A DNA stretch of 64,000 nucleotides. It comes from Teratosphaeria epicoccoides (Eukaryota; Ascomycota; Dothideomycetes; Mycosphaerellales; Teratosphaeriaceae). Numbering within the stretch: position 1 is the stretch's first letter; each line of letters begins with the position of its first letter. The stretch is from assembly GCA_021401465.1 (NCBI GenBank), contig JADDMT010000057.1, forward strand, positions 124,001 to 188,000. Direction: 5' to 3'. The translations under genes were made by a program, and so were the position numbers. Under the pieces are notes generated by a model. That model made no database searches, had not been told where the DNA came from, and saw only the letters and a list, made by a program, of their open reading frames with translations. Shown in pieces: positions 1 through 11,640 of the stretch.

Positions 1-2769
1 CCGTCTGCTGTTGCGATCAGACCGTGAGCCCAAGAATGGCCGTGGTACCAATCGAACATGCGCGAAAATGGAAAGTATGGGTCATCTGTGACGGAGTTGG
101 CGTAGTCGCGCACGAGGGCGTTCACCCAGGCCTTGTTAGTGCCCTCGGCAAGCCAAGTCGAGTTCAGGGTTCCGATGACGGCTGCAGCGTAGACGTAGTA
201 TCCATAATGGAAATGATGATCGTTGTAGTTGGTATTGCCGAAATTGCACCCGCTATCGCCTCCGTTATAACCACAAACACTTACGATGCCTCCCCAAACC
301 TCGTCATAGACGATCGGGATTGGCATCACATTGCTGACGTGAAGGGCGAATACTTCCTGCAGCCTTTTCAGTCCGGCAGCGGCCAGTGATGAGTTGTCAG
401 CAAGGTCATAGGCCGTGTAGCAAATGGTGGCGAATTTGGCCAAAGCTTTCCCGTCAAAGTAAATGCTGCTTTGGTTGGTCTGCATGCTGATGTCCTCGTT
501 CAGCTCACCCCAAGCGACGTGGTTGAGAAGCTCTTTCGTGGCTGGAGACAAGGTGTTAACTGTGCCGGTTTCTGGCGACCACGGTGCGAAGCCCAGGTCG
601 TTCGGCAAATTAGGCTCCTCAAGGGTCCAGGAGTCACCGCTGACTGCAGTTGCGGAACCTTTTGTGGTCGTGACGAGGCTCAATTTCTTTAGACCAGCAG
701 ACGTCGCTTTTGAGAATGATTGCACATGGTGAGGCAGAGCCCACATTAGAAGAGTCCGACTTGTATCACCAGCTTTGTTCCACTTTAATGTGTAGGTGCC
801 TGTTCTTCGACGAACAGACCCAGAGATGCTTGCAGAGGTTGCATAGACTCCTGCGGCAGCGTCATATTCTGGGTTTGTGCTATTGCTGTTGCTGCCACTG
901 GTACTGTCCGTAGGGACCTTCGCGATCTGTATATAGCCTTGGAAATTGGAGGGTCCTTGCACATTCTTGGGGTCGATCAACGTGAATCTTTTGGCATCGT
1001 ATGCCTTTGTGGATGGCGTCACGTAAATAAGCCACGATGTACCACCTGTGATCGAAGCTCGGTATTTGTACGTGATGCCGTTGTCGATAGGCCCAACATA
1101 TAAGAGGCTTGTAATGCCGAGTCCGGATGAGATGAGTGGTGTGCCATCTTGGTAGACGCCCGTAAGGAATCCCATACCCTGCAGGAGCGGGAATGTGATG
1201 ATTTTTGTGCCATTCGCACTTGCCAAGTTTACATTCACTGAGAAGGCTTCGAGCGAATCTGTTGTCAGTGTAGTGCCACTCCCGAGTTCGGTGGCGGACA
1301 TGACAAGTGGTTCAAGTCCAACAGGCGACCCGAAGTATTTGATCTGGCCTGCATCGACCCCCGCCTCTGCAGGTATAGTGCCAAACTGACTACGCTCGGT
1401 GTGCGAGATTACCATACCGTAGCTACCGCTTTCTCCGTCACCCTTGACCCAAGTGATTGAGTACGGATGCGTCCAAGTCCCTTCAGTCTGATCGCCGAGG
1501 AAGAAATTTGCGTAGAACTTGTTGGTGTCCAGTCGAGCATCCTGCTTCTGGATGCCAAGTGGAGGTACCGGGTGGTCTTCTTTAGGCGTGATCTGGGAGG
1601 GCGGTGCATCACTGGCAATCATTTGGAAGATGTTGTCGGCGAAGGTTGAAGTTAAGGTTGAACTTAAGGATGTGCCTAAGGTGGCCTCCGTGCCGACGGT
1701 GACGTTCTCAATCTGTCCCAAACCTGGGAACGCTGTAGGATTGACAAGCGGAAGCGTGGCTGTGGCTGAGCCAACCGATGTCAAGAACGGGAGCGCAGTC
1801 GGCTCGCCTAATGTCTCCAAGGCCGATATGATGGATCCGGTGGCATTCGCCGTCAATGGCCTCGTTGCCGTCTGTAGAGCCGACGGCACGAGAGACGTTA
1901 AAGCGCTGTCAGGAAGCATTGTCGTCGTCGTAACAGTCAAGCTCGAGGTTGAGGTGTAGGTGGCCAATGTCGAGCTTTGGAAATTGAGACTACCCGTCGA
2001 GCTCGATATACCTGCGGCAGCAGGTGAGTCTGAGTCGCCAGGCGTCGCTAGAGCGCTGGAGGTCTCGCTAGAGCTTGGCGTGGCTCGCGAGTTCTCGGTC
2101 GATGCTACGTTCACACTCGAAGTGCTGGTGGAGGCGGCGCGCGCTGAGAAGCTGCCCGTCTGTGCCGGAGCTGTTGTCGCAATACGGAGTGTAGTTGAAG
2201 GCGTAGCCATGCTAACAGAAAATGAAGATCCAACCAGAGAGTCAGTGCCTGACGAGTGAGTTTCGGATACAATCTCCGCCGTGGTTTGCCAAGACGAACC
2301 CGTCCAAGTACTCGGCCAAGCATCAATTTCTGTCTGGGTACCCCTAACACCGCCAGATGAGCCGCGTTCGGAAGGCTGGGTATAGCTAGTCACTACGGTC
2401 TCTATGACTGTCGTGCTCGTCCCATCGACGGAGGTTATTTGACCAGTCCAGGTCTCGTATGGCGCTTGAATTTGTCCGTCACAAATCTGCCAAACGATAT
2501 GGTCATCATTTTGAGCAGCTGTAGCTCGCAGATCGTCGTCCGCGGTCGAGACTGTGGGGTCAGTAGAGCATGAGGTGATCTTGAGGTCGGACGGTGATGC
2601 AGCTCTTGGCACTGCGCTGCGCTGTTCGATGTTAGCACTTCTGATCGAGCTAGAAGTCGGGTGAGGGTGAATTAACAAATGGATGCGCTGAGCTTAGCGG
2701 GAATTGTGAGACTGCGATCAGCGGAAGGAGGTACAATGCCGGATGGGGGCCTTGGTGAGCTCTCCCCAT
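1..2769 (-). CDS. GH81 endo-1,3-beta-glucanase, 3' end cut by window edge
   Basis: Secreted endo-1,3-beta-glucanase of glycoside hydrolase family 81 (Eng1/Eng2 type), expected to cut cell-wall 1,3-beta-glucan during cell separation or wall remodelling. The minus strand shows an ATG at 2769 with a hydrophobic signal peptide of about 28 residues, a 55-nt intron (2676-2622, GT..AG, CTAAC branch), then one open frame to the window edge. About 250 Ser/Thr-rich residues precede the catalytic region. Near the edge it carries NDHHFHYGYYVYAAA and FDWYHGHSWAHGL, hallmark GH81 blocks. The Asp in the second block fits the family's catalytic acid. The catalytic Glu-rich segment and C terminus lie outside the window, so completeness cannot be judged. 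Family assignment is firm. The small first exon is inferred from splice sites and frame. Confidence 0.9.
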
Positions 2770-3774
2770 GGTCGAAGTGTTCAAGCTAGTTAACAAATGT
2801 GCAGAGAGGCGGGTACTGATCGTTAGCATGTACCACTCATGAGTGAGAGGGGAGGACGGTGAGGGTGAACAGGAGCTTGGGTAGGGTGCAAACTGTCAAT
2901 TTGACTATGCTGGTGTTCCTTTCTTTGCAATAGTCGTCTTCTTCTCGTGATATTGGTCCCACCAGCCTGTGACTGCTGTCTCCTTTGGCGTGCGGCTGGT
3001 GGATAAAGCTGCCGCTCGCCTTGTGTCGTGCGGTGGATCGTTCTGATCAATGATCGACGACCGCCGTGCAGTGTTGTCGAGTCTGGACAAGATTGATCAC
3101 ACGGCGGGTTGATAGACAAGGATGTTCTTCTGCCACAGAGTAAGATGGCTGAGGAGTCCAGGTGCACTGAAGTCGAACAAGGGCACAAGTGCTGCAGGTG
3201 AAGCGGTTCGTGACCACAGTGTGTGCAGAAGATGGAATGCCAGTCTCGGGACGACAGTGTAACCGCCAAGAGAAGCCGACTTATACCTAGGCTGTCTCGC
3301 TGTCTGTTTGACATCGTCGTAAATGTCGATGGCCGACATTCACCCAGGTAACGGAAAAGGATGGTGCGAGGAATGCCCACGCCTGGATCAGCGATGCCCA
3401 CGATCCGGCCAATCGGGCTCAGCCCTACAGAAGAATGTGCCATTCCTAGACGTAGGTACTCCGGGTCGTTGCCATGATGGTCAGTCTTTGGCTCGCTTCA
3501 CGAGGCACATCAGACGGTTGGCCTGTCAGCACGCTCTAGATAACAGAGCCTCCTCCGGCCCATGTCTCTGTTCGCTGTCATCCGCTGATCCAGTGCCTGA
3601 CGGGTGTCCGATGCCGTGCGAATGTCCATTCGATCGCCTGACGCGGATATGGCATTGTATCTGGTGAGGTGTGAGCATGTGTGGGATCAAGGATGCAAGA
3701 TCAGTCGGCCCTGGCTTATTACGCGTTGTGCAACTCTGATCCTGTCGCGGAGACGGGAGTGGCCGCGCTCCCCG

Positions 3775-3792
3775 TTGTTGTTGTTGTTGTTG
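3775..3792. repeat. (TTG)6 microsatellite
   Basis: Six consecutive TTG units followed by an interrupted TTA TTG. Non-coding context. Confidence 0.9.
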
Positions 3793-4816
3793 TTATTGTT
3801 TGGGATTCAACACGTCTGGTAGTGCAACAGTAGCTATGGCGTGTGTCCGGAGCAGCGCCACAATGATAGTGCCACGAAGACTCGACAGTGTGACGAGCCG
3901 GGAGTCAGACGATCTTGCTTGCTCTCAGCTCCGGACGGCCTGTTGTCCAGCCATGCGTGGTCCATGGACAATGAAGGCTCGACTTGCCCGCTCGTCGATG
4001 CAAGCCCAAGTCACACGAGGCTTGACGGATGACAGTGACGCCTGCTCGCAGTCAGCCGCTCTGGTTTGACATCGGCACTCGGCTGATGCTGCCGCGTCGG
4101 ACACGGCGCCGAACACGAGATGGTGTTCTCACTGACGACAAGTATTCGACACAGCGTCCCCGCTCTCCGATCACTCATGGCTTCAAGACACCACCACCTC
4201 AGACCTCTTTGTTCCGCACGACCAACCGGCGGGTGATCATCATGCCGCCAGAATCTCGCGCTATCAGCAGAACGGACGTCAGAATCGACAAAGTCATCCA
4301 AGGTCCCATTTGTCTGTCCCAGCTGAGAATCAGCCTGGGCGGTACAGGCCTCGCCACACGTCGTCCATCTGGAGACGCGTCTCTTCGTTGTATGAAGGGA
4401 CTGGTCGCCGTGGTGCAGTGGTACCGCTCCCTCCCCTTTCAGTAGTGCATCTCACCGTAAATGGACGCATCTCGTGGATGGAACCACCGGCAATCGCTGT
4501 GGACGACGGGATGACTGCTGTAGAATGCCCATGGTGCGATGTGCGGCTGCGAAACAAGAGCCTCGTAGCGACCGTTTCTTCTGTCGTCGTCGCGCTGGCT
4601 TGGTGGAGCTTGGTCCGGTGTCGACCAAAGACTACCAAGGACGAGGAGCAGAGGAGTGGCAACGAGATGCTTGTCATGCGAGGCAAATTCTTAGCTTGTC
4701 TGGGCTCTTCTTGTCCAAATCATGACTGATAAATAACAATGAGACATGCATGTATCATGATAGCCAAGATGATTCGACCAGCACATGCACTTTGGAGGGC
4801 GCCGCAGTACGCGGGA

Positions 4817-4837
4817 CGCATTACGCATTACGCATTA
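4817..4837. repeat. Triple tandem heptamer CGCATTA
   Basis: Three perfect copies of CGCATTA in intergenic DNA. Too short to classify; possibly a protein-binding cluster or simple slippage. Confidence 0.8.
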
Positions 4838-5460
4838 GGCGATCGGTGTTACAATTGTATCCTGCCCGTCGCGGTGGTGCTCACCCTGTCTCCCTGTCAC
4901 CGCCCCCCACGAAACTTCCGCGTCTTCCAGTCGTCATGGACCCTTGGTACATAGTATATTCCCCTCCTGTCATCACTCTTGCACATAGGGAATAGGAATC
5001 ATCACAACATCGATCTGCCTTACCTGACTCTGCATAATTTGTATCCTCAGCATGATCTTCTCTGGTCGCTAGAGAAACCACCAGTACTACTCGCATGCCA
5101 CTTCATCACCAGCCCATGCACCCTGATCGCCACTCACTATCAGAAATCGAACATATCACATTTCCGCCAACCAGCAGCTGTCGCTCCACGCAAAGCAGCC
5201 ATAGCACATGCACAGCCCTGCTGTAGGGAAACAAGGGTCTCTCAACAGAGCCACTTTCTGGCCCATCGCAATCCATCGCTGTAAGTCATGATTCATTCAG
5301 TTCATTCATCCATCCTGATCGTCACCCAGCCTGACTCGCATCTCTTTGTCGTCTCGGCGCATCTAGCAGAGACTGGCTCACTCGCACTGCCCCTCCTTCA
5401 CCTCCCCTGCTTCATGTTTGCTGTCTGAAGCACGTGCCCAGGCAGCTGACCCACGGCTGA

Positions 5461-5467
5461 TATATAA
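5461..5467 (+). promoter_or_regulatory. TATA-like element upstream of Argonaute
   Basis: TATATAA lies about 150 nt before the Argonaute ATG, a reasonable core-promoter distance with a moderate 5' leader. This is positional inference only. Confidence 0.35.
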
Positions 5468-5614
5468 CACTCCAACAGAGCTGTCATTAGCTTGCCCACT
5501 TAGCATATCAGCTTCTGACTCACCGTCGTCGACCTTCACGGCAGATCAGAACTTCATTATCCAGCGACACAACGACCGTCAGCAACCCAAGACAACCCAT
5601 CATACCAACAGAGC

Positions 5615-8600
5615 ATGTCTGACAATCGCGGACGAGGCGGCCAGCGTGGTCGTGGAGGAGGTGGTCGCGGTGGCCAGGGAGGCGGTGACAGGGGCGGTGG
5701 ATTTCGTGGTGGTCAAGGAGGCGGTGACAGGGGCGGCGGTTTCCGCGGTGGACAAGGAGGCGGCGACAGGGGCGGCGGTTTCCGCGGTGGACAAGGAGGC
5801 GGCGACAGGGGCGGATACCAACGTGGGCGAGGAGGAGGACCCGCCCGTGGTCGCGGTGGCGGTGACATGGTCATTCGGGGTCCACCACCAGGCTCCGGTC
5901 CGCCAGGCATCTTTCGTGCAGGTGCGCCAGTCCCAGCGCCAGATGCAGGCATCACCGCCCTTGAGGATCAACTGGTGGCTGTCACCAAGAACCGGACATT
6001 CGACCTCGGCGGTAACGGTGCCAAAGTACCAGGCCGCCGTGGCTATGGCACTCAAGGCACTCCTATTGTCCTTCGCACCAATTACTTCAAGATCAACACG
6101 GAGCCGGATGCAGATCGACCCTGGTACCGTTATGATGTCGCCTTCAGCCCGGACCTGTCAAAGCAGAAAAAACGCAGACTCTTTGATCTGATCCTCGACC
6201 GGCCACAATTCAAAGCGAAAGACGTCTCATGGGCATCTGATTATGCCAAGATCATTGTCACCACCAACAAGCTCGACCTGGAAAATGGGGAGTGGAAAGA
6301 GAAGGTCGTCATTCCCGCCGAGAAAGTTGAGACCGATCAGCAATCCACTCAGAGTGGCGAGCCGCCAGAGTTCGTGCGCCAGGCACAAGCTCGTAATCGT
6401 ATCGAGTTCCAGGTGACCGCGACCGGCTCGTTCACCACGCGTCACATCATCGACTACCTCCGCAGCACCACACCTGGCGGCCAGTACGCTGCAGCAGGCG
6501 ATATCATACAGCTCTTCAACATCATCATGTGCAAGCCGCCAAACGCAGCGGCCAGCACCGCAACCGTCGGCAATAACCGTTTCTACCAGTATGAGGACCA
6601 CCCATGGGATCTCGGCGAAGGCTTGCAGGCTGTGCGCGGATACTACTCCAGTGTCCGACCTGCTGTTGGGCGTTTGCTGCTGAATCTAAATGTGACGGCC
6701 GGGGCTTTTTACAAGCCTATCAAGATTATGGATTTGATGGAGCAGTTCAAGGGCAGCAGAGAGGCCCGCGAGGTGTTTCTGCGCATGCGCAAGGTCAAGG
6801 CTGTTTACACGAAAGATACACAAAAGGAGCCGTTTATGACCAAGATCAAAACAATCGCTGGTCTCGCCAGAAGTCCACGCTTTGGGAGCGCGAACCAGGT
6901 CAAGTTCAAATATCGTGCGACCAACCAGCCTAATGCGCCCGAGCGTGAGGTCACAGTCGCTCAATACTTCAAACAGCAACATGGCATTACTCTCAAGCAG
7001 CCCGAATGCCCGGTCCTCAATGTTGGCACTAGGGCGGATCCTCAATACATGCCGCCCGAACTCTGCACCATGCTGCCTGGCCAGCCACACAATCGGTTTC
7101 TCAGCAGCTCTCAGACAACCTCGATGCTCGGGTTCGCCGCCAGGTATCCGAATCTAAACGCCATGTCCATTGCTGGCACTCCGCAGACGCCCGGAAATGG
7201 GGTCAAGCTCTTCATGCTCCACGACCAGCCCTCATCAGTACGGCCGTGGGGCTTCCGCGTTGACGTGAGTGACATGCTCACCGTACCTGGCCGCAGACTC
7301 AACGCGCCCAGGCTGAGATACGGCCAGAAGAAGGATTTGACTGCACGTGATGGCTCATGGAACCTCATGAATGTGCAGTTTGTCAAGCCTGGCACGATTG
7401 GGAAATGGCAGGTACTTGTCATCAATCTCAACGAGCGAGCTGGCAATGCTCTGAATCACAATCCAACAGGTGACATGAAGCCACCAGAACCGCTATTTGA
7501 CGAGCTTGCGAAAGCTCTGAAGGGTTATGGACTGCGTCTCGGCACGCGCGAACGCACGCAGACCATCTTAGCTGAGCCTTTGAACCTCGGAAATCGTGCG
7601 ACCAACAACAGGGCTTTGGAAAAAGCGTACGACAATGCCAAACAACTTGGGGTCAGGTTCTTGTTCATCGTCTTGAAGGCAACCGACCGATGGCTGTATG
7701 CGCGGATCAAATTCTACGGAGACATCAAGTACGGCATCCACACGATTTGTTCAGTAGGGAGCAAGCTGCAGTTGCCTGGCAAAGGGGCACTGATGTACAT
7801 GGGCAACCTAGCCCTGAAGTTCAACATCAAGGGCGGCGGCATCAACCATGCGGTCCTGGGTGTCTTCAGTGCTCCTTTGAGCAAGGACACCATGCTGATG
7901 GGAATCGACGTTACGCACCCAGCGCCCGGCAGTGCTAAAGGCGCACCCAGTATCGCCTGCGTTGTGGCCAGCACAGACGAGGATCTCACGCAGTGGCCCG
8001 GAAGTGTCCGCACGCAGACTGGTCGCCAGGAAATGGTCGATGGTCTGGACGAAATGGTCGTGGAGCGCCTCAAGCACTGGCGTACGAAGAATCAGAACCG
8101 TCTTCCGGACAAGATCATCCTATATCGCGATGGCGTGTCGGAAGGCCAGTACGACCAGGTCTTGTTGCTCGAGCTCCCGTCTTTCGTCAAGGCCTTCGAG
8201 CGCGTCTACGGCGACGTCAAGAAGCATCCGAAAATGGCGGTGATTGTTGTCGGCAAGCGCCACCACACCAGGTTCTTCCCCACCCGCGAAGCAGATGCGG
8301 ATGTCCGGAAGTCCTGGAACCCCCTCCCGGGCACCATCGTCGACCGCCACATCGGCTCCAAGATCCTCGGCGAGTTCTGGCTGCAAGCGCATCAAGGTCT
8401 GCAAGGCACCGCGCGGCCGGCTCACTACGTCGTCCTGAAGGACGACATCGGCTTCGACGCCGATCAGCTGCAGAGCTTCACGCACAACCTGTGCTACTTG
8501 TTCAACCGCGCGACCAAGGCGGTCAGCATCTGCCCGCCGGCCTACTATGCAGATCTGCTCTGCGAGCGCGCTCGCGCGTACCTGTTCAGCACCTTGGCGG

Positions 8601-8698
8601 AGACGCATGGCTCGGACGGCGGCGCGTACACTGCTGCGAATGCGGAGTGGACGCGGGACGTGCACCCGAATCTGGCGGACTCGACGTTTTACATCTGA
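5615..8698 (+). CDS. Argonaute (QDE-2-like) with N-terminal RGG repeats
   Basis: RNA-silencing slicer protein of 1027 residues that should bind small RNAs and cleave complementary transcripts. ATG at 5615 follows a purine-rich leader; the gene has no intron. Residues 1-90 are an RGG/GGQGGGD low-complexity tract. The Argonaute N domain begins near 130, linker/DUF1785 near 333, PAZ about 370-510, Mid about 560-690, PIWI to the end. PIWI catalytic residues can be placed as D765 (GIDVTHPAPGS), E806 (RQEMVDGL), D839 (YRDGVSEGQ) and D980 (YYADLLCERA), with spacing matching active Argonautes and Asp as fourth ligand. In the Mid pocket the Tyr and first Lys (LYARIK) are kept. The end DSTFYI fits the family's buried C terminus. 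Expected to be cytoplasmic and catalytically competent. Confidence 0.96.
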   Translation: MSDNRGRGGQRGRGGGGRGGQGGGDRGGGFRGGQGGGDRGGGFRGGQGGGDRGGGFRGGQGGGDRGGYQRGRGGGPARGRGGGDMVIRGPPPGSGPPGIFRAGAPVPAPDAGITALEDQLVAVTKNRTFDLGGNGAKVPGRRGYGTQGTPIVLRTNYFKINTEPDADRPWYRYDVAFSPDLSKQKKRRLFDLILDRPQFKAKDVSWASDYAKIIVTTNKLDLENGEWKEKVVIPAEKVETDQQSTQSGEPPEFVRQAQARNRIEFQVTATGSFTTRHIIDYLRSTTPGGQYAAAGDIIQLFNIIMCKPPNAAASTATVGNNRFYQYEDHPWDLGEGLQAVRGYYSSVRPAVGRLLLNLNVTAGAFYKPIKIMDLMEQFKGSREAREVFLRMRKVKAVYTKDTQKEPFMTKIKTIAGLARSPRFGSANQVKFKYRATNQPNAPEREVTVAQYFKQQHGITLKQPECPVLNVGTRADPQYMPPELCTMLPGQPHNRFLSSSQTTSMLGFAARYPNLNAMSIAGTPQTPGNGVKLFMLHDQPSSVRPWGFRVDVSDMLTVPGRRLNAPRLRYGQKKDLTARDGSWNLMNVQFVKPGTIGKWQVLVINLNERAGNALNHNPTGDMKPPEPLFDELAKALKGYGLRLGTRERTQTILAEPLNLGNRATNNRALEKAYDNAKQLGVRFLFIVLKATDRWLYARIKFYGDIKYGIHTICSVGSKLQLPGKGALMYMGNLALKFNIKGGGINHAVLGVFSAPLSKDTMLMGIDVTHPAPGSAKGAPSIACVVASTDEDLTQWPGSVRTQTGRQEMVDGLDEMVVERLKHWRTKNQNRLPDKIILYRDGVSEGQYDQVLLLELPSFVKAFERVYGDVKKHPKMAVIVVGKRHHTRFFPTREADADVRKSWNPLPGTIVDRHIGSKILGEFWLQAHQGLQGTARPAHYVVLKDDIGFDADQLQSFTHNLCYLFNRATKAVSICPPAYYADLLCERARAYLFSTLAETHGSDGGAYTAANAEWTRDVHPNLADSTFYI
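5681..5815 (+). repeat. 39-bp coding minisatellite (RGG box)
   Basis: Near-identical 39-bp units begin at 5681, 5720, 5759 and 5798; the last diverges after its first part. Each codes for about 13 residues of the type GGDRGGGFRGGQG. The exact codon period keeps the Argonaute frame intact whatever the copy number. Confidence 0.9.
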
Positions 8699-9452
8699 GG
8701 CCGGTGCAGGGAGAGATCGCGGTTTGCGATGGGCGATCTGGCACGGAACGAGGGCAGGTTTGGCGGGAGTGGAGGGGACGCGACGTCTGGGAGATTAGGG
8801 GTACGGACAGGGCGGTGCTGTGGATGTGACATAAAGGTCCGTTGGCTTTTCTGGAGGATTTTGGGAAACAGATTGCAAGATTTGGTTGGGATTGCTTTGC
8901 GGCTGCTCGAGCAGCTTGAATGAAGAAAACGATTGTGGACGGATGTCGTTGGATCTCACATGGCAACATTGCGGAATCGGTGGATCTGGGTACGTGTATT
9001 TCAGGTTGTTTTCCTTGCGTGTTGATAACGGCCGTATGACGTACGATCTGATCACGACTTTGACGATGTTTACCCTTGAGTGTGAAAAATGAAGCACGGC
9101 GATTGTGGAGACAGTGACACTCTTATCGTGCCTTCTTCCATTGCGCGTTTGAGACGGGAAACCGTTCCAGTGTCCCTGATGCTCGTCATGCCTTCGCTCG
9201 CTTCCAGGCATGATAACTGCAGACCTTGTTCTCCTTCTTCATTCGGTACAAGTACAAAAGCGTCCTCCATCGCATTCTCGATCGATGTCGGAGAAGCGGT
9301 CCCAAATACAGCCAGCCAGCCGTCGCACGACGGCTCTGTCCTCTGACGCCTGTCATAACGCCCCTGGGTATGGCGCGCATCTGCCAGTCCGGAAAAGCGA
9401 TCCCAAAACAAACCCAACCCCTCTCCTGGGAACTCTGCCTCAAGGAAGGAAG
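8699..9452. other. Convergent 3' intergenic region
   Basis: Lies between the stop of Argonaute (+) and the stop of the Ca2+/H+ exchanger (-). No gene recognised; expected to hold the two 3' UTRs. Confidence 0.6.
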
Positions 9453-11181
9453 CTACCGACCAAAGAAGCTTCTGACCAAACTCCCGATATCCCCCGCGTC
9501 GTCCGGGTAGACGTAGAACGCAATCGCGATGATGATGTAGGTGCCTAAGCACATGCAACCTTCCAGGTAATTGCTCTTGCCGTCCTGGATCAGGTAATTC
9601 ACGACCAGCACGGACAGGAAGAAGACGACGGTTTCGAAACCCTGGAAATGTAACGTCATTTCCTGGCCGATGATCCAGCCCAGAATCACCAGGAAGGGAG
9701 TGACGAAGAGGGCGATTTGCATGGAGCTGCCGATCGCGACGCCAATTGCTAGGTCCATTTTATCTTTGTAGGCGACCACGCAGGCGGTGACGTGTTCGGC
9801 GGCGTTGCCGACGATGGGGAGGAGGACGAGACCGATGAAAGTTTTTGAGATGCCGGAGGAAGCGACGATGGAGTCGATGGAGTCGACGAGATATTCTGCG
9901 CAGACGGCCACGAGGACGGTAACGAGGACTAGGCAGACGCCTGCCGCGACGGGGCCGAGGGTGACTTCTTGCTCCTCGGGCTCGCCGCCATCTTGCGCTT
10001 CGGCGTCGAAGAGGCGGGCGTGCGATTTGAGTTGGAAGTAGAGGTAGAGACAGTAGAGGATCAGCATGATGATGGCGGTTCCTCGTGACAGGATCAGGAT
10101 GTTGTCGGTGGAGCTGGCCTCGCTTTTGGCGAGCGATGCATAGAGAGTCGCGGGGATGATGAGGGAGGTGGCAGCGACGGCCATGAGAGAGGACATGGTG
10201 GAGGCGACGGTCTCGTTGAAGCGGGATTCCTCGCGGCGGATGCCGGAGGCGATGAAGCAGCAGCCGAGGACGAGGAGGATGTTGGAGAGGATGCTGCCGA
10301 GCATGCTGGCTTGGACGATGCGGATTTCGCCTTTTTGGAGGGCGACGATGGAGACCTGAAACGTATTGGCTCACGAGTCATGCGATGACAGAAGTTTGGG
10401 GGAGACTCACGATCAATTCCACCGCGTTGCCGAACGTCGCATTCATCAATCCTCCCAACGTCTGGCCCAACTTCGCACTCAACTCCTCCGTCGCAAAGCT
10501 CAACAGTGCCGCCAAGGGCACGATGGCCAGAAAGTTCACGACGAAGACGGCGGTGGGATCCATATCCAGCGCTCCCAACACAATGCCCACGGGCACCATG
10601 ACCAGCAAGACATTGACGTAATTACTACTCAGCGTCTCCCAGGTCAGATGCGCAAAGTTGGCGGGAAACCGCACCCACGCTCTTTCGTCCTGATAGTACG
10701 GGGTGCCACTTGCGTTGGTCTTGCGCGTCGCATCTCTGAGTGCCGCCCCGGCCGAGTTGCCCAAGCGAGAAGCGGTGGAGAGCAGCGGGGCGCGCTCGTC
10801 GGCGGCGCCATCGGGTTGTTGATCGGTCGCCGTCATGATGGCGTCGGTGGTGGTGGTGGTGGTGGTGTTGGTGTCGGGGCGGTGGTTGGTGTTGGTGTTG
10901 TGGTTGGAGCGGCTGCGGCCGTGCTTGCTGAACTGGCGGCGGATATGTTGACCTGGAGGGAGATGTCAATTGTTTTGATTACTTTACACGGAATATGGTG
11001 ATGTCTTTAATGAGGATGATTGATGATAATTGATGATGATGATGGGGCGATGTGGTTATAGGTCGCATGATTGGCAGTGGCTGGTGGATGGGGTTCCCGG
11101 GTCCAAGCAATCGCCAAGCATTGGAAACATGAGCTGGGCAGATGCCAGTGTCGATGGAGGGTGGTGAGGTGACTTACTCAT
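9453..11181 (-). CDS. Vacuolar Ca2+/H+ exchanger (Vcx1/CAX family)
   Basis: Cation/proton antiporter that loads Ca2+ into the vacuole using the proton gradient. Two exons are certain: 10836-10411 and 10355-9453, joined by a 55-nt intron. They give 442 residues with about 11 membrane segments and the two CAX signature repeats, FGNAVELIVS (spanning the intron) and VGNAAEHVTA. An acidic loop separates the two halves. I place the start at 11181: ATGA followed by GTAAGT, a 225-nt intron (11177-10953), then an exon that reads in frame into the 10836 ATG. This adds a basic, Ser/Arg- and Asn/Thr-rich cytosolic N terminus of about 39 residues. If that micro-exon is not used, translation starts at 10836. 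Family call is firm; the extreme N terminus is inference. Confidence 0.93.
10846..10866. repeat. (GGT)7 trinucleotide repeat
   Basis: Seven GGT units on the + strand. On the minus strand they read as a Thr (ACC) run in the proposed N-terminal extension of the Ca2+/H+ exchanger, or lie in its 5' leader if translation starts at 10836. Confidence 0.9.
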
Positions 11182-11640
11182 GATGGATTGTTGCCTGTTC
11201 CGTCAACGTGACGATGTCTCCAATGATGATGTCTCACTGCCCCGCTCCCGCCCTCGTCTCCACTGTCTCTTTCGCGGCGTGATCGGGGAAGGAGTCATGG
11301 AATGAGAGGGAAGTCACGACGGGGGCGGAGTGGTGAGGTGTGGCAATCATGACAAACAAGCAAGGCAAGAGCTGCTGCGCCTTCCTTCCCTCTGCATATT
11401 GACATCCAAATTTCCACGCGCAAACCTTCAGACCCGCACAAAACACGCGCCGTTGCCCTTAGCCCTGCAGGATCCCGTCGTGACGTCGCTGCCAAGCCCG
11501 CTCAGCCACGCTTGGCCAGCACCAGCGGGCTTGACGGAGAGTCTCAGTCTTCCCGTCTGCCAAGTGGTATGCGCTCGCGCGGTGTTTCTTGACGAATCCC
11601 GATCTCACGGCTATGCCCAGCCCAGTCAGGCCTCCCATTC
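11182..11640. other. Intergenic region between exchanger and RraA-like gene
   Basis: Upstream of the exchanger start and downstream of the RraA-like stop, so promoter plus 3' UTR. GATGAT-rich stretches occur in the adjacent leader intron. No further gene seen. Confidence 0.55.

Larger units (their letters stand above)
2770..5614. other. Long intergenic region upstream of GH81 and Argonaute
   Basis: About 2.8 kb between two divergent genes. I see no reading frame with convincing protein-like composition on either strand; the open frames are short and Arg/Ser/His-rich as expected by chance. It holds a short TTG microsatellite, a triple heptamer repeat and, close to the Argonaute start, a TATA-like element. 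It probably contains both promoters and the 5' leaders. Confidence 0.6.

Noticed and set aside
2823..3443. A 206-codon minus frame upstream of GH81
   Set aside because: Arg/Ser/His/Cys-rich composition without motif, start context or splice signals.
5418..6191. A 257-codon + frame across the Argonaute start
   Set aside because: Results from the repeat-rich RGG region in another frame; Ala/Val/Glu-rich periodic translation.
8120..8665. A 181-codon minus frame inside Argonaute
   Set aside because: Antisense shadow in GC-rich coding sequence, no start context or family features.
7993..8829. A 278-codon + strand frame inside Argonaute
   Set aside because: Shadow frame of the PIWI domain, very Arg/Pro/His-rich; the Argonaute frame carries all conserved motifs.
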